The notes: generated from the letters alone by a model not told the origin. DNA of 64,000 bases from Saprospiraceae bacterium (GCA_016711125.1 JADJTQ010000005.1:1-64000), one strand, 5' to 3'; shown: positions 1 through 10,248, numbered from the stretch's first letter. A program made the numbers and translations.

Positions 1-6
1 CCCGCT

Positions 7-1929
7 ATGATGATGGCGTACCCAATCTCTGTAAAGGGTATTGTGTACTACGGCCACAATCAGGGAGTTCCGGGTGCTTTGGTCGTTGTTAAATCTGGTT
101 CAAATGAGAAGTTTCAGGTAGATACCACGCTCATTTCTGATGATCAAGGCTTTTTTTCGTTCTTAGCCAAAGTCCCAGATGATGTAGCTCGGGGTACATT
201 GATTTTTACCGTAGGTGATTGCAATCACGCAAATGCTCAACGAATTGTTTATCATGCAGATCACCTGAACTTCACTCTAAAATTGAAAGACTGCCATTCA
301 AACAACGACCGTTGCAATGTGCGAATAAGATCAGAAAAGATTGATAATCAGACGCTTAAACTAAGTGCTTATGCCAAAGGTTCTGCACCGTTTTCTTATG
401 AATGGAGTACTGGTGAAACCACTTCTTCGATCACTGTTGTAAAACCAGGGCAGTACTATGTGGTAGTTTCCGCGGCCGACAGCTGCCAGGCTAAAGATGT
501 TTTTTATTTTCACCCAGATAGGAATTGCGTTACGGAGATCCATGGATTGCCAGCTGTCACGGCAAGCAGTATAACGAAATTAGTGGCCAGAAGTAAAGGT
601 GCTGAACCTTTTACCTACCTCTGGTCTACCGGTGAAACCAACTCCGAAATTAGCGTTCTTGAGCCCGGTGAGTACTGTGTAACCGTTGTAGATGCCAATG
701 GATGTGAATCAAGAGATTGTAAAACCATTAAGGAGCCTTCCTGTGAGACGGAGATTCATGCGGTCAAAATAAGTCCTAATCTGGACGCATCACATGTGCA
801 TTTGGTGGCCAGAAGTCAAGGTCAACCTCCATTTCAATACTTCTGGAACACGGGTGATACTACAAAGATGATTAGGGTTTCGACCAAAGGAGAGTTTTGT
901 GTCAGAGTGGTCGATGCGCTTGGTTGTGAGTCTAAAGATTGTATTTTATTGGATCCCAGCACGGACTGCAAGACAGAGATCGCGGTGCTACCTGACTTGA
1001 GTGCAAATACTATTGGGATCCATCTCTCGGCTCGTACTCATGGCCGTCCTCCCTTTAGTTACAAATGGTCCACTGGTGACACCACAATAAACATCCAGGT
1101 AGACAAGCTACTGGAGTATTGTGTAGAGGTACTGGACTCAAACGGATGTTTATCAACCGATTGTATAGATCTGGCTCCAATAGGTGAATCTTGCAGCGTC
1201 ACCATTCACCGATCAGATCATGGTACTCTGATTGCAAAGCCACGGGGATTCCCAGCCTTCAAGATTTTGTGGAGTACTGGTGATACGACTCGCTTTATCC
1301 GCGCCGATAGCGCAGGTGATTATTGCGTGACTGTGATTAATACTTTTGGCTGTGAAGCTCAGGCTTGTATAAGCGTCGGCCCAGATAGCAATCCTTGTAG
1401 GGTTGAGATTCAGAGAAAGCCAACCTCAACTGAAGCGACAATCGAGTTGGTAGCCCAGATACATAGTGATGCTAACTTTAAATTCCGGTGGTCGAGCGGT
1501 GACACGACACGATCGATCATTGTTTCTGAAGATGGTGAATACTGCGTGGAGGTCTACAATGGTGTTTGCCGGGCTAAAGACTGTATAAAGGTAAAGATCG
1601 GTCAGAGCATCTCATTTAAAGAATCAGCCACGAACGAAGAGCATATATACCAACTAGTCTCAAAAAAGCAGTCTCTAAATCTTCAGGCATTTCCAAATCC
1701 AGTGGTTCAAGAAGTGCGATTGCAATGGCAGAATAATCATGACTTAAGTGATTTGATGGTGTTGGTGAGTGACATTTTTGGAAAACCATTGATTATGCGT
1801 AGACTATCACGTCACGCCAATACCAACGATATTGCTCTTGACCTGAGCAACCTCGAAGCGGGTATTTACATCATGCAGCTCATCGGTGAGCATACCAATG
1901 AACAAATTAAAATCATTAAGAATCAATAA
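7..1929 (+). CDS. SprB-repeat surface protein with T9SS C-terminal sorting domain (probably 5'-truncated by the window)
   Basis: This is a secreted adhesin-like protein, inferred to be exported by the type IX system and displayed on the surface. Residues about 10-95 resemble a carboxypeptidase-regulatory-like (Ig-like) domain. Six repeats of about 70-85 residues follow up to about residue 535. Each has a core such as PFTYLWSTGETNSEISV, then GEYCVTVVDANGC and a paired Cys; this is the SprB repeat pattern. The last 80 residues have a T9SS type A sorting signature (AFPNPV, then LEAGIYIMQL near the end). There is no signal peptide at the first Met, and the frame is open to base 1, so the real start probably lies upstream of the window. 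A hairpin follows the gene, and next come a sigma factor and a lipoprotein that also carries this repeat. Confidence 0.85.
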   Translation: MMMAYPISVKGIVYYGHNQGVPGALVVVKSGSNEKFQVDTTLISDDQGFFSFLAKVPDDVARGTLIFTVGDCNHANAQRIVYHADHLNFTLKLKDCHSNNDRCNVRIRSEKIDNQTLKLSAYAKGSAPFSYEWSTGETTSSITVVKPGQYYVVVSAADSCQAKDVFYFHPDRNCVTEIHGLPAVTASSITKLVARSKGAEPFTYLWSTGETNSEISVLEPGEYCVTVVDANGCESRDCKTIKEPSCETEIHAVKISPNLDASHVHLVARSQGQPPFQYFWNTGDTTKMIRVSTKGEFCVRVVDALGCESKDCILLDPSTDCKTEIAVLPDLSANTIGIHLSARTHGRPPFSYKWSTGDTTINIQVDKLLEYCVEVLDSNGCLSTDCIDLAPIGESCSVTIHRSDHGTLIAKPRGFPAFKILWSTGDTTRFIRADSAGDYCVTVINTFGCEAQACISVGPDSNPCRVEIQRKPTSTEATIELVAQIHSDANFKFRWSSGDTTRSIIVSEDGEYCVEVYNGVCRAKDCIKVKIGQSISFKESATNEEHIYQLVSKKQSLNLQAFPNPVVQEVRLQWQNNHDLSDLMVLVSDIFGKPLIMRRLSRHANTNDIALDLSNLEAGIYIMQLIGEHTNEQIKIIKNQ

Positions 1930-1988
1930 TTTGATCTATAAACTATGAAATGAAACCCTTGCTTTAGAAACCAAAGTTATCGCGGCCG

Positions 1989-2030
1989 GCACAGAACTGT
2001 TTGACGAAAATGGTTCTGTGCATGGTTTTT
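1989..2030 (+). terminator. Rho-independent terminator-like hairpin after the SprB-repeat gene
   Basis: A 9-bp perfect stem (GCACAGAAC at 1989-1997 with GTTCTGTGC at 2013-2021) is followed by a short T tract ending at 2030. It lies between the adhesin stop codon and the sigma-factor start, so the two genes are probably separate transcription units. The 15-nt loop is long for a terminator. Confidence 0.5.
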
Positions 2031-2078
2031 GATATCTGCTTAACTTGATGAAAACTTTGATTGCGATTGCAATCAGCA

Positions 2079-2667
2079 ATGCAAATAGACAGACAACTAC
2101 TTTCAGCGATTTCAAGGGGTGACGAAAAAACCATATATATGCTATATAGGCATTGCTATGACGATCTATATACGGTGAGTAAAAGATATATGTCTAACGA
2201 AGATGATATTGGTACCATGATCAATAGCGCTTTTTTAAAAATTGTGCAGAATATTACTCAATACCAGTCCCAAATACCTTTCAGAGCGTGGGTGAGGAGA
2301 ATAATGATCAATACAGCCATCGATCACTACCGAAAACACAAAAAGTATCACGAAATCATGCAATATCCGGAAGAGGTAAAAATCATTGAAAATAATCATT
2401 CAGCCGTAGATTTTAATGAAGCGGATCAGCAGTTTGACGCCGAACAATTATTACAAATGATCGATCAGCTACCCGGTATCCAAGACTGTTTTTAATCTGT
2501 TTGCCATTGATGGATATGCACATAAAGAAATTGCTGCACTGCTGAAAATATCGGAAGGTACCAGCAAATGGCATCTTTCGACGGCAAGACAGAAATTGAA
2601 AGAGTTATTATCAACTGCGATTAATTATCGGTTGGCGTCAACGATCAAAAATGATGAAACTCATTAA
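2079..2667 (+). CDS. ECF-type RNA polymerase sigma factor (one-base frameshift)
   Basis: An ECF/sigma-70 family factor with region 2 (IPFRAWVRRIMINTAIDHYRK) and region 4. The first frame stops at 2495 after QLPGIQDCF. Removing one C from the CC at 2480-2481 gives GIKTVFNLFAIDGYAHKEIA and a full region-4 helix-turn-helix (ISEGTSKWHLSTARQKLKEL), ending at TAA 2665-2667. ATG 2079 (MQIDRQLLSAI) is preferred to the TTG at 2061. The membrane protein gene starts only 9-24 bp downstream, the usual place for an anti-sigma or regulated partner. The shift is probably a sequencing error, because both halves are family-like. Confidence 0.8.
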
Positions 2668-2675
2668 TAAATTGA

Positions 2676-3944
2676 ATGCCTAAACCAATTATGGAAAATA
2701 ACCGGCTAGATCAATTTTTTAGAGATAAACTGGAGCAGGGTAATCCTGATTCATTCAACCCTGCTCATTGGGAGGAGGCTAAAAAACTGCTATTAAAAAA
2801 GAATAAAGATCGGAAGGGTCTATACTTGGGTATGGTTGCTTTGCTTATACTGTTATCTTGGGGTATCGTCTCTTTGATTGGCATAAACAATCAGAAGGCT
2901 CCCGTACAGATCCAACCTCGGGCCAATTTGGAGGTGGCAGATGTACCATCGATAAGTACAGATGTAGATCGGAAAGTAAGTAGCGAAGAAACAGATGTTA
3001 TAGAAAAGTCTCGCGCTGTGAGCAGTGTAGAGTCTTTGGCCGGCCCAAATAATTCTCGCAAGAATAGTTCTAATCAAACTCCGTCATCAAACAACAGCAA
3101 GAACACCTCAAGCTCACTTTGGCAAACGGAGATAGGCCAACCCAATTTAGAGAATGCGGTCACTCTTACATTTGGGGAAGAAATCTCGAAAAATAGTAAA
3201 GACATATCCGTCGTTGAATTAGAAAGCCAACGCCGGGCCAGGTATTATCTCGAAGAATTGCAGACTTTAAACCCTGGACTTAATCACCATTATGACCTGC
3301 AACCAAAAGATAGCGGTGCATTACTGCGTGACGATCGAATTAAAAGAATTAGAATGGGATGGGCCAGTACATTATTGCTAAATCCTGCTTCAAAGAACGT
3401 ACCTGTGCAGGGGTTGACTATTGGCTTTGCTTACGAACGATATTTTGCTGAAAATTGGCTTTATGGTATGAGACCATCTTTGCAAATGAGGGGTAATGAA
3501 GGTGGATTTTCAAAGTTTGAACAGATTACTTCTTTTGGATTTAGTTCGGTTAATACAACGTATGCATTAAAAGCAAATACCCTGCAGTTTGTAAGTGCCC
3601 CGGTATATATCGCCGGCGAGTTTGGCAAGCATCAATTCGAAGTGGGTTTTTCGGTAGATCTGCTTTTGGGAGCACGTGGTCAATTGCAGGAGGTGTCGGT
3701 TGAGGATCGGGTAGTGTCGAATATTCAGAACATTAATTCGGGATGGATAGATACACGGGATATGAAAAAACTATCTACCAATTTATTTATTGGATATAAG
3801 AATGCCATTAACCACCGATTGAAAACGGGAATTTCATTTTTTTATAATCCCACTAAGATTTATCCCGGACTTCCCAATAATCAAAGCCAGGTTATCAATG
3901 CCAGATGGTATTTGGGCTGGCAGGCTACTTACTATGTAAAATAA
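2676..3944 (+). CDS. Membrane-anchored protein with C-terminal outer-membrane beta-barrel-like region, putative sigma-factor partner
   Basis: This 422-residue protein has a charged N-terminus (RLDQFFRDKLEQG), one hydrophobic segment at about residues 50-69 (LGMVALLILLSWGIVSLIG), a Ser/Asn-rich low-complexity stretch at about 100-150, and a C-terminal half (about 225-422) of alternating aromatic/polar strands (GLTIGFAYERYFAENWLYG; ISFFYNPTKIYPG). The second half resembles the porin-like barrels of Bacteroidota. A single-TM protein just downstream of an ECF sigma gene is often an anti-sigma factor, but no recognised anti-sigma motif is visible, so that role is inference. The start may be Met6 (2691). 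Its stop overlaps the next ATG (TAATG). Confidence 0.6.
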   Translation: MPKPIMENNRLDQFFRDKLEQGNPDSFNPAHWEEAKKLLLKKNKDRKGLYLGMVALLILLSWGIVSLIGINNQKAPVQIQPRANLEVADVPSISTDVDRKVSSEETDVIEKSRAVSSVESLAGPNNSRKNSSNQTPSSNNSKNTSSSLWQTEIGQPNLENAVTLTFGEEISKNSKDISVVELESQRRARYYLEELQTLNPGLNHHYDLQPKDSGALLRDDRIKRIRMGWASTLLLNPASKNVPVQGLTIGFAYERYFAENWLYGMRPSLQMRGNEGGFSKFEQITSFGFSSVNTTYALKANTLQFVSAPVYIAGEFGKHQFEVGFSVDLLLGARGQLQEVSVEDRVVSNIQNINSGWIDTRDMKKLSTNLFIGYKNAINHRLKTGISFFYNPTKIYPGLPNNQSQVINARWYLGWQATYYVK

Positions 3945-5059
3945 TGAACAACAATCAAATACAAAGTACATTATTCCTATTCCTCATCCTTTTGCTCAGT
4001 TGTCAAAAGGTGGATGTGCCAGATCCGGTAGACGTGGCTGTGACCGAACCGGTTTTTTACTCAGAGATTAATTTGGGTGGCAACCCATTTATAGCATCTG
4101 CCGGTAAAGGTAATTATGTCATGGATGCCGATTTTAATGTCGACGCGGATAAAGACATTTTGGATCTGATTGGATTTTTACGATTGTCTGATTGCACCAG
4201 CAGACCTTGCCCAAATAGCTTACGTATTATTCTGCGTGGACTTTATCAGGGGGGTGGCACCTTCGATATTAATCAGGTTTTGGCCAAAAGAGATTTTGAT
4301 TTTGCATGGACGCTGAATCGCGACAGTGCACTGGTCAGATTTTCGGCCCCTCAACCTGCAATTGAATCTCAGGTTTTGACCTGGAAATTTCCCGGTGAAA
4401 AGGATATTCGCCAACAAGACCATTTTGAAAGAATATTACAAATTGATCAGGATTATCAGGTGTCACTGCATACAAAAGAACAATCTTGTGAAAGCAGTCA
4501 ATTACAAATCATTAATCTTGCTACAGGTGGTTGCAAATCGGTGATACGGGTCGAAAATGGAAAAGCTTTTGTACGTAGTCTTGGTAAGCCACCCTTTAAA
4601 GTTCTATGGTCTGATGGGAGCCAAGACTCGGTAGTATCAATAAGTGCTATTTCGGTTAGCAATAGCAAAATACTGAGGGTCAAGGTTATTGATAGTGATC
4701 AGTGTGAAAGTGAAGCGACGATAGGACTCGGCACGGGCACGGGTAGTGATCGTTTTTGTGAAACGAATTTCACATATTCGAAAAGCACCCTGGAGGCCAG
4801 CGATTTATTGCATTTTGGTAAAGTGCTCGTCGAATACACTGATGATACCGGAGTTGTTTATCGTTCAAATGGTTATCGCCAACCTAATGAGGCTTCCTTT
4901 AAAATACTGGAGGTGACCGATTTTGAAAAGAATGATCGGGGCCAAAAAACCAAAAAGATTAAATGCGAAATAAAGTGTTTATTAAGCAGTCGCGATAATC
5001 CTGAAAAAGAAATCGAATTAAAAGGAGTCTGTGTGCTGGCCGTGGCATATCCGGACTAG
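3944..5059 (+). CDS. Lipoprotein with one SprB-type repeat
   Basis: The start is taken at ATG 3944, which overlaps the preceding stop by one base and puts a lipoprotein signal at the N-terminus (LFLFLILLLSCQ; lipidated Cys). After a beta-rich N-terminal half with Asp-rich stretches, residues about 195-265 contain GKPPFKVLWSDGSQDSVVSI followed by LRVKVIDSDQCES. This is recognisably the repeat seen six times in the first gene of the window. The remainder is unknown. Translational coupling to the membrane protein and the shared repeat suggest the four genes form one surface-protein locus; the function is not known. Confidence 0.7.
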   Translation: MNNNQIQSTLFLFLILLLSCQKVDVPDPVDVAVTEPVFYSEINLGGNPFIASAGKGNYVMDADFNVDADKDILDLIGFLRLSDCTSRPCPNSLRIILRGLYQGGGTFDINQVLAKRDFDFAWTLNRDSALVRFSAPQPAIESQVLTWKFPGEKDIRQQDHFERILQIDQDYQVSLHTKEQSCESSQLQIINLATGGCKSVIRVENGKAFVRSLGKPPFKVLWSDGSQDSVVSISAISVSNSKILRVKVIDSDQCESEATIGLGTGTGSDRFCETNFTYSKSTLEASDLLHFGKVLVEYTDDTGVVYRSNGYRQPNEASFKILEVTDFEKNDRGQKTKKIKCEIKCLLSSRDNPEKEIELKGVCVLAVAYPD

Positions 5060-5287
5060 TCCTTAGTCTTCAGTTCTCGGTTCTTCGGACTTCCGACACC
5101 CGTCTCCCGCCTCTATTGACGATCTCCTTTGAAGACGTCAGGACTAAGCTCCACCGGCTTCTAATTTCCAACTTCGGACTTCCGTTCTCCGTCTCCCGAC
5201 TCCCGTCTCTCAACTTTCAAGCTTAGTATCACGCAGGTGCGACACCTTGCATCCGACATCCGACATCCGACATCGGACATCCATCTC
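5060..5287. repeat. Low-complexity pyrimidine-rich intergenic repeat with a short CATCCGA array
   Basis: The gap between two convergent genes is filled by degenerate repeats of the words CTTCCGAC, CCGTCTCCC and ACTTCGGACTTCC. It ends in a near-perfect 7-bp array (CATCCGA repeated three to four times, 5250-5282). It has no coding content. Confidence 0.7.
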
Positions 5288-6585
5288 CTACATCTTCATA
5301 AAGTCGAGGGTAAGATTAACCATAGTTTTAACTCCCAACGCAAGGCCACTATCATCGATGTAAAAGTCAGGAGTATGATGCGGTGCTGCTTCAGAAGGGC
5401 TCTTACCTTTTGGCATGCCACCTAAGAAGAAAAATAATCCAGGCACTTTATTAGCAAAAAACGAAAAATCTTCGGCCCCGGTGATCGCTTTTGACACAAT
5501 TAAATTTTCTGATCCTGCCGAACGTTCCAGCGTGGGCAGCATCATTTTAGTTAGCTCTGGGTTGTTATAGGTGACCGGGTATCCTCGTTTGATGTCGACT
5601 TCCACCTCGCAGCCGGCACTTTCCCCGATCAAGGTCGCTGTCTTACGGATTTTTTCGTGAATGATATCTTGCATATCGGTATCCAGGGTGCGAATGGTAC
5701 CAATCATTTCCGCACTCTCAGGGATGATATTATTTCTTACGCCACTGGTAATTTTACCAACGCTGATTACGGCAGCTTCTTTGGTCAGTTCGGTCTGTCG
5801 GCTGATGATCGTCTGCAAGCCCATAATGATTTGAGCGGATGCTACGATCGGATCGGCTCCTCCCCAAGGTTGTGAACCGTGGGTCTGTTTTCCTTTTACT
5901 TTAATAGAAAATTCATCGGCAGCAGCGAGTGCACCACCGACCTTGTACCTAATCTTGCCTACTTCTGTCTGTGAATTTATATGCAATCCAAAGGCCACAT
6001 CGATACCATAATCGTCCATGATGCCTTCTTTAATCATCAGTTCCGCACCACCTTCTTCTCCGGGAGGCGCCCTTCTTCGGCCGGCTGGAAGATGAAAACT
6101 ACACTCCCGGCAAGATCATCTTTCATCGAAGAAAGAACACTGGCAGCACCCATCAGAATAGCCACATGAGTATCGTGCCCACAAGCATGCATCACCCCAA
6201 CTTCCTGATCCAGATAAGTAGACTTCGCTTTCGAGGCAAAAGGTATGTCGACTCTTTCAGTCACTGGCAGGGCATCCATATCAGCCCGGAGAGCAACTAC
6301 TGGTCCCGGTTTATTGCCTTTTAGTAATCCAACTACCCCGGTGTGTGCGATATCCGTCTTGACCTCCATACCCAAAGAACGAAGATGGGCTGCTACTTTT
6401 TTAGCGGTTTCAAATTCACGATTGGAGAGTTCCGGATGTTCATGTAGATCCCGGCGCCATTTGATCACATCCGGTTCGATAGCCGTAACTTTGGCCTGTA
6501 CTAGATCTCCATTGTTGCTTTGTGCCCAGGCAAAATTGGTCAGACAAGACAACACGGCCAGGGCAGTCAATAAGTGTTTTCTCAT
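5288..6585 (-). CDS. M20 family metallopeptidase / amidohydrolase, secreted (one-base frameshift)
   Basis: An M20D-type amidohydrolase (N-acyl amino acid or IAA-amino acid hydrolase-like). The start is at 6585 with a signal peptide (LLTALAVLSCLTNFAWAQ). Metal and catalytic motifs are visible: DLHEHPELS, ALRADMDALPV, HACGHDTHVAIL, QPAEEG, TGAEDFSFF and a late HHTPDF. The frame breaks after QPAEEG. Adding one G in the run at 6070-6072 restores APPGEEGGAELMIKEG and joins the two halves into about 432 residues, the usual family length. This is likely a homopolymer error rather than a pseudogene. The precise substrate cannot be told. Confidence 0.88.
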
Positions 6586-6592
6586 ATTTAAT

Positions 6593-6844
6593 TCATTTTT
6601 TAATTAATGATTCGTAATTTAATTGGCAGTACTTTCTGTCCCTAAATAAGGAAACATAGGAATCAAGTGACACATCCTTAATTAAACCTTCTTCAAGAAG
6701 GTGCTTTTCAAATTCCTTTCCAAAGTCATAATAATTATAGCCAGTAGCCTTAGTAAATGCATTTATTTTAGGGGTAATGCAGGAATCTGTGACGTCACAG
6801 GCGGCTAAAAATGTAAGGAGAAAAAATAGAAATTTATGTCTCAT
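6593..6844 (-). CDS. Small putative lipoprotein
   Basis: An 83-residue protein with a lipobox-like signal (FLLTFLAACD). The mature part is short and polar (YNYYDFGKEFEKHLLEEG), with Cys residues at about 22 and 73. No family was recognised. It lies 7 bp upstream of the M20 hydrolase start on the same strand, so co-transcription is likely. Confidence 0.5.
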   Translation of the reverse strand: MRHKFLFFLLTFLAACDVTDSCITPKINAFTKATGYNYYDFGKEFEKHLLEEGLIKDVSLDSYVSLFRDRKYCQLNYESLIKK

Positions 6845-6915
6845 CTTTAATTATTCCTTTGGGTGATCAACAAGGGACATATGGCTAATATGATGCAGTG
6901 CATAGAAGGTGTCGA

Positions 6916-7554
6916 CTATTCGACAAGTTCAATGTAGTCCAGATATTCTCGATCGATCTTGAATCTAAGCCTTTTTTCTAAAGATTTGGAGAAAGCACTA
7001 TAGATATATTTAGTTGACCTTGTATGTTTTAACGTTATTTCCGTCAAGTCATAATGGAAGTATTTTAATTGTAGGATGAAAGGGATAGAATCTAATCCTT
7101 GGGGAAAATCAGGACATATGATACTTTTGTAAAATTCACCACCGAGATACTTAATATCGCGCTCAATTGCATTATACGCAATTAAAAATTTTTCTGATAG
7201 TTTTAGATTGAAATCAAGAGCGCTGGTTGTTTGAACGACATTCCCAGAAATAATTGAGTGACCTGGATTACTCACAATGAAAATGTCATAGCCGTTCTGA
7301 GGGTATTTAAGATCATCTTTTATTTCATATGTTAACAGTAGTTTCTCTTTTGGGTCTAAAAGGTGTTTGCTAAACAGGGGTCTAATAGCGTCGATTGTTC
7401 CGTATTTACTTATTGAAAGAAATGCTGAATTTCGGATTCTGAATATAATTATGTTGTTCTGGATTTCGTTTAGAATCGAATCAGATAGGATGTTTTGCGA
7501 GGTAATAGGTTCCAAGATGGAGAGCAATAGTAGTAGTATAGCTGGAAATTTCAT
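6916..7554 (-). CDS. Hypothetical exported protein
   Basis: A 212-residue protein with an N-terminal signal peptide (FPAILLLLLSILEPITSQ). The mature region has no recognised motif; it is mixed alpha/beta and rich in Lys, Ile and Tyr. It sits between the WbqC-family gene and the small lipoprotein on the same strand. The function is unknown. Confidence 0.5.
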   Translation of the reverse strand: MKFPAILLLLLSILEPITSQNILSDSILNEIQNNIIIFRIRNSAFLSISKYGTIDAIRPLFSKHLLDPKEKLLLTYEIKDDLKYPQNGYDIFIVSNPGHSIISGNVVQTTSALDFNLKLSEKFLIAYNAIERDIKYLGGEFYKSIICPDFPQGLDSIPFILQLKYFHYDLTEITLKHTRSTKYIYSAFSKSLEKRLRFKIDREYLDYIELVE

Positions 7555-7616
7555 TTTTATGGTTTTATCGCCTAAGAATGGAGTGCTTGTTGATCATATT
7601 ACTGAATCAAATTTCC

Positions 7617-8237
7617 TCATTTCACTTCCCTTTCCCACCCAGTCAAATACCCAGCCGCCTCAGGACCCTTGCAAAAAATCAAATCCAGGATACTCAGGTT
7701 AGATAAATATCCGTGCCGGTCTTCAAAAACCTGATTGTATTTGGGTAGAGCAATTTCGTGGTAGGTCTTAGGATTTAATTTGCCTCGGTAGTCGATCTCT
7801 GTGGGTGTCTTGGAGTATGTTTCACTTGCCGCTGGTCCCTGCAATTGAAGGATTTTCGTAAAATAATGCAAAATGGACCAATTAAAGTCAAATAGTAGCT
7901 CTTCAGCCGAGTGATATATATGTTCTATATGGGGATAATAGTATTCGAAATAAGGGGCGCTACTGTAGGCAGTCCTGATGGCTGCTAAGTGATTTTCTTG
8001 CCAGGGCTCATCATACGCTAGTTGAACTTCGGTAATGGGCTGACGTTCGTGTTTGCCTTTTTTTAAAGGCACAGTCAGCGTCTGATGGCCGGTGGCATTG
8101 GCAATGATGCATTTATTGCGAAAGGATCTTTTTTGATAATTTTCATGCTTTTCAATCACCACCTGATTTTTAGCCAATAGGCAAAAAAAATATATGCTGG
8201 GAAAAAACTGTAGTTCAAAAATGTAGGTTTGCTGCAA
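7617..8237 (-). CDS. WbqC family protein
   Basis: A WbqC-like family protein (associated with polysaccharide or glycolipid synthesis). Family features are the N-terminal FELQFFPSIYFF, then HENYQKRSFRNKCIIA, TVPLKKGKH, WQENHLAAIRTAYSSAPYF and a C-terminal LSILDLIFCKGPEA. The start is a TTG at 8237, placed so that the conserved N-terminus is complete. It is divergent from a glycosyltransferase gene with only 30 bp between starts, which fits a cell-surface glycan role by context. Confidence 0.8.
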   Translation of the reverse strand: MQQTYIFELQFFPSIYFFCLLAKNQVVIEKHENYQKRSFRNKCIIANATGHQTLTVPLKKGKHERQPITEVQLAYDEPWQENHLAAIRTAYSSAPYFEYYYPHIEHIYHSAEELLFDFNWSILHYFTKILQLQGPAASETYSKTPTEIDYRGKLNPKTYHEIALPKYNQVFEDRHGYLSNLSILDLIFCKGPEAAGYLTGWEREVK

Positions 8238-8267
8238 AGCCTTTCTTTATTTTAGGCAAATTTAGCA

Positions 8268-9526
8268 ATGGAGAATCGCTATTTGACCAAACATGGAAAG
8301 AAATGTGCTTTTATTGACAAAGCACCTGTATCCGATTTGGGGATTGTAGTTGTGATCCCTTGCTATGACGAACCTGGGTTCATAACCTGTCTGGAAAGCT
8401 TATTATCTGCTACCGTACCTGAGTGCATGTCAGTGGAGATTTTCATTTTGATCAATTATCCTCAATCTGCAAGTAAGGAAGTTGAGCAAGGGAGTCAATT
8501 ATTGCAAAATAAATTGGTCGAATATGCAGAGGCCCGTACCAGGGACCGCGGCATCAGCATATTTAGTCATCTCGAGGTTTTTACGGATCGAGAGGCGGGC
8601 GTCGGCCTGGCTCGTAAAATAGCTATGGACGAGGCAGTAAGACGCTTTGAGTACCTCCGTAAGGATGGTATAATTGTGAATCTCGATGCTGATTGCAAGG
8701 TTGAGAAAAATTATTTTGAAGCTATCCGGCTATTTTATGAAGATCATCCTGAGGTATGGGCTGGTAGTGTTTTTTTGAGCATATGCTTGATGAAGAAGTA
8801 CCTGAATTGCAAAAGGACGCGATTATCGATTACGAACTACACCTGCGATATTTTATAGAGGCCCAACGCTATATTCATCTGCCCTTTGCCTACCAAACGG
8901 TGGGTTCTTGCATGACCGTGCGCTCATCAGCATATCAAAAAATGGGAGGTATGAATGTACGGCAAGCCGGTGAAGATTTTTATTTCTTGCACAAATACAT
9001 CGCGATAAATCGTTTCGCGGAGCTCAATGACACCATGGTTTTTCCTTCAGCTAGAGCCTCTACGAGAGTACCCTTTGGTACCGGGAGAGCCGTTAATGCC
9101 AGATTGCAGGGTGCTGCTCAATTGACCTATCATTTGGATAGCTTTTTGCAAGCAGGCGAGATGGTCAATTCTTTGCCCGATTTATATAGGCAAGACTGTG
9201 AAATTCGGGTAGTAAAATTACCACACGTTATCCAGGACTTTTTGATCAAAAGTAATGGCTTGTACAAAATCGAAGAAATAAAAAGAGAAACCAACCGATA
9301 TGAGACCTTTGTGAACCGATTTTTTCAATGGTTTAATGCATTTCGAATGATTAAATATTTACATTTTGCGAGGACGTATTATCCTGATCAACCAGTATTA
9401 GAGCAAGCAGGCCAATTTATGAATATGATTGAAAAATCATCAACTCAAACCCAATCCCATGAATTATTGAAGTGGTATCGGTTGAAAGCCAGGACATTTC
9501 AGAATGATGCACAGTCGATATCGTAG
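8268..9526 (+). CDS. Glycosyltransferase family 2 protein (one-base frameshift)
   Basis: A GT2-type (GT-A fold) glycosyltransferase: IVVVIPCYDEPGFITCLESLL at the N-terminus, an AGVGLARKIAMDEA substrate segment, and a DXD-like NLDADCKVEKNYF. The frame is lost at the seven-T run 8770-8776. One more T gives VFFEHMLDEEVPEL and continues into a second ORF with MTVRSSAYQKMGGMNVRQAGEDFYFL, an acceptor-side ED motif. The repaired gene is about 420 residues. It is cytoplasmic with no TM segment. The acceptor and donor sugars cannot be inferred. Confidence 0.82.
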
Positions 9527-9554
9527 AATGGAATGAACCCTCTGAAGTAAATCA

Positions 9555-10139
9555 TCAATGCAGTGCAGCTCTCACCTCCAGGTTTTCAATGATTTCTGAT
9601 TCGCGGTCCAGCCACCAGTTTAATCGATCATAAACCTGGTCTTTTTCAAAGTATAGCAATGCCATTTTTACGAAGATGTGTCCATGCTTGGCCTCGGAGG
9701 TCCATAATTCCTTATAGAAACGAAAAAGGTCTTCATCCTCCTGGGCATCTGATACCATTTTAAATCGCTCGGCTCCTCGAGTCTCCATGACTGAGGCAAT
9801 CAATAACCGATCTAAAAAACGCTCCCGGATGCCTGAGTGACATTGAGATACCAGAGCCTTGGCATAAGGGTCCTCCCCAATGCTGTGTTGAAGACTGAGA
9901 CCCCTCGATTGCATGATTTCATATACGCTTTGGAAATGCTCCAACTCTTCGATAGCTGTTTCGATGAGCTCAGGAACGATCTCAGTACGGTCAGGATATT
10001 TGGCCACAAAACTCATAGCCATCGCCGATGCTTTTCGTTCGCAATCTGCATGATCTTGTAAAAAAGCATTAAAATTGTCCATCACGGCCTTCAGCCAGGC
10101 ATCGCTACTTGGTACCTTGATATCCAGATTGAGCTTCAT
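9555..10139 (-). CDS. miaE: tRNA-(ms2io6A37)-hydroxylase MiaE
   Basis: A ferritin-like diiron monooxygenase that hydroxylates the modified A37 of tRNA. It has 194 residues, typical of the MiaE family. Carboxylate/His ligand motifs are seen in ETAIEELEHFQSVYEIM, IRERFLDRLLIASVMETRGAERF and LWTSEAKHGHIFV. It starts with MKLNLDIKVPSSDAWL at 10139. The gene stands alone; DinB-like is divergent on the other strand. Confidence 0.92.
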   Translation of the reverse strand: MKLNLDIKVPSSDAWLKAVMDNFNAFLQDHADCERKASAMAMSFVAKYPDRTEIVPELIETAIEELEHFQSVYEIMQSRGLSLQHSIGEDPYAKALVSQCHSGIRERFLDRLLIASVMETRGAERFKMVSDAQEDEDLFRFYKELWTSEAKHGHIFVKMALLYFEKDQVYDRLNWWLDRESEIIENLEVRAALH

Positions 10140-10240
10140 TTTTTAGAGTGTTTATTTTACTTGGCTAGTAATATTACAAAAACGATTAAAATACTTTGGA
10201 AAGACGGTTAAACACGGTCTGCTATCTTATCATATTACGG

Positions 10241-10248
10241 TAATTTTG
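10241..10248 (+). promoter_or_regulatory. Possible Bacteroidota -7 promoter box ahead of the DinB-like gene
   Basis: TAATTTTG matches the Bacteroidota -7 consensus TAnnTTTG and lies 17 bp before the ATG at 10266. No clear -33 TTG element is seen at the expected spacing, so this is tentative. Confidence 0.3.
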
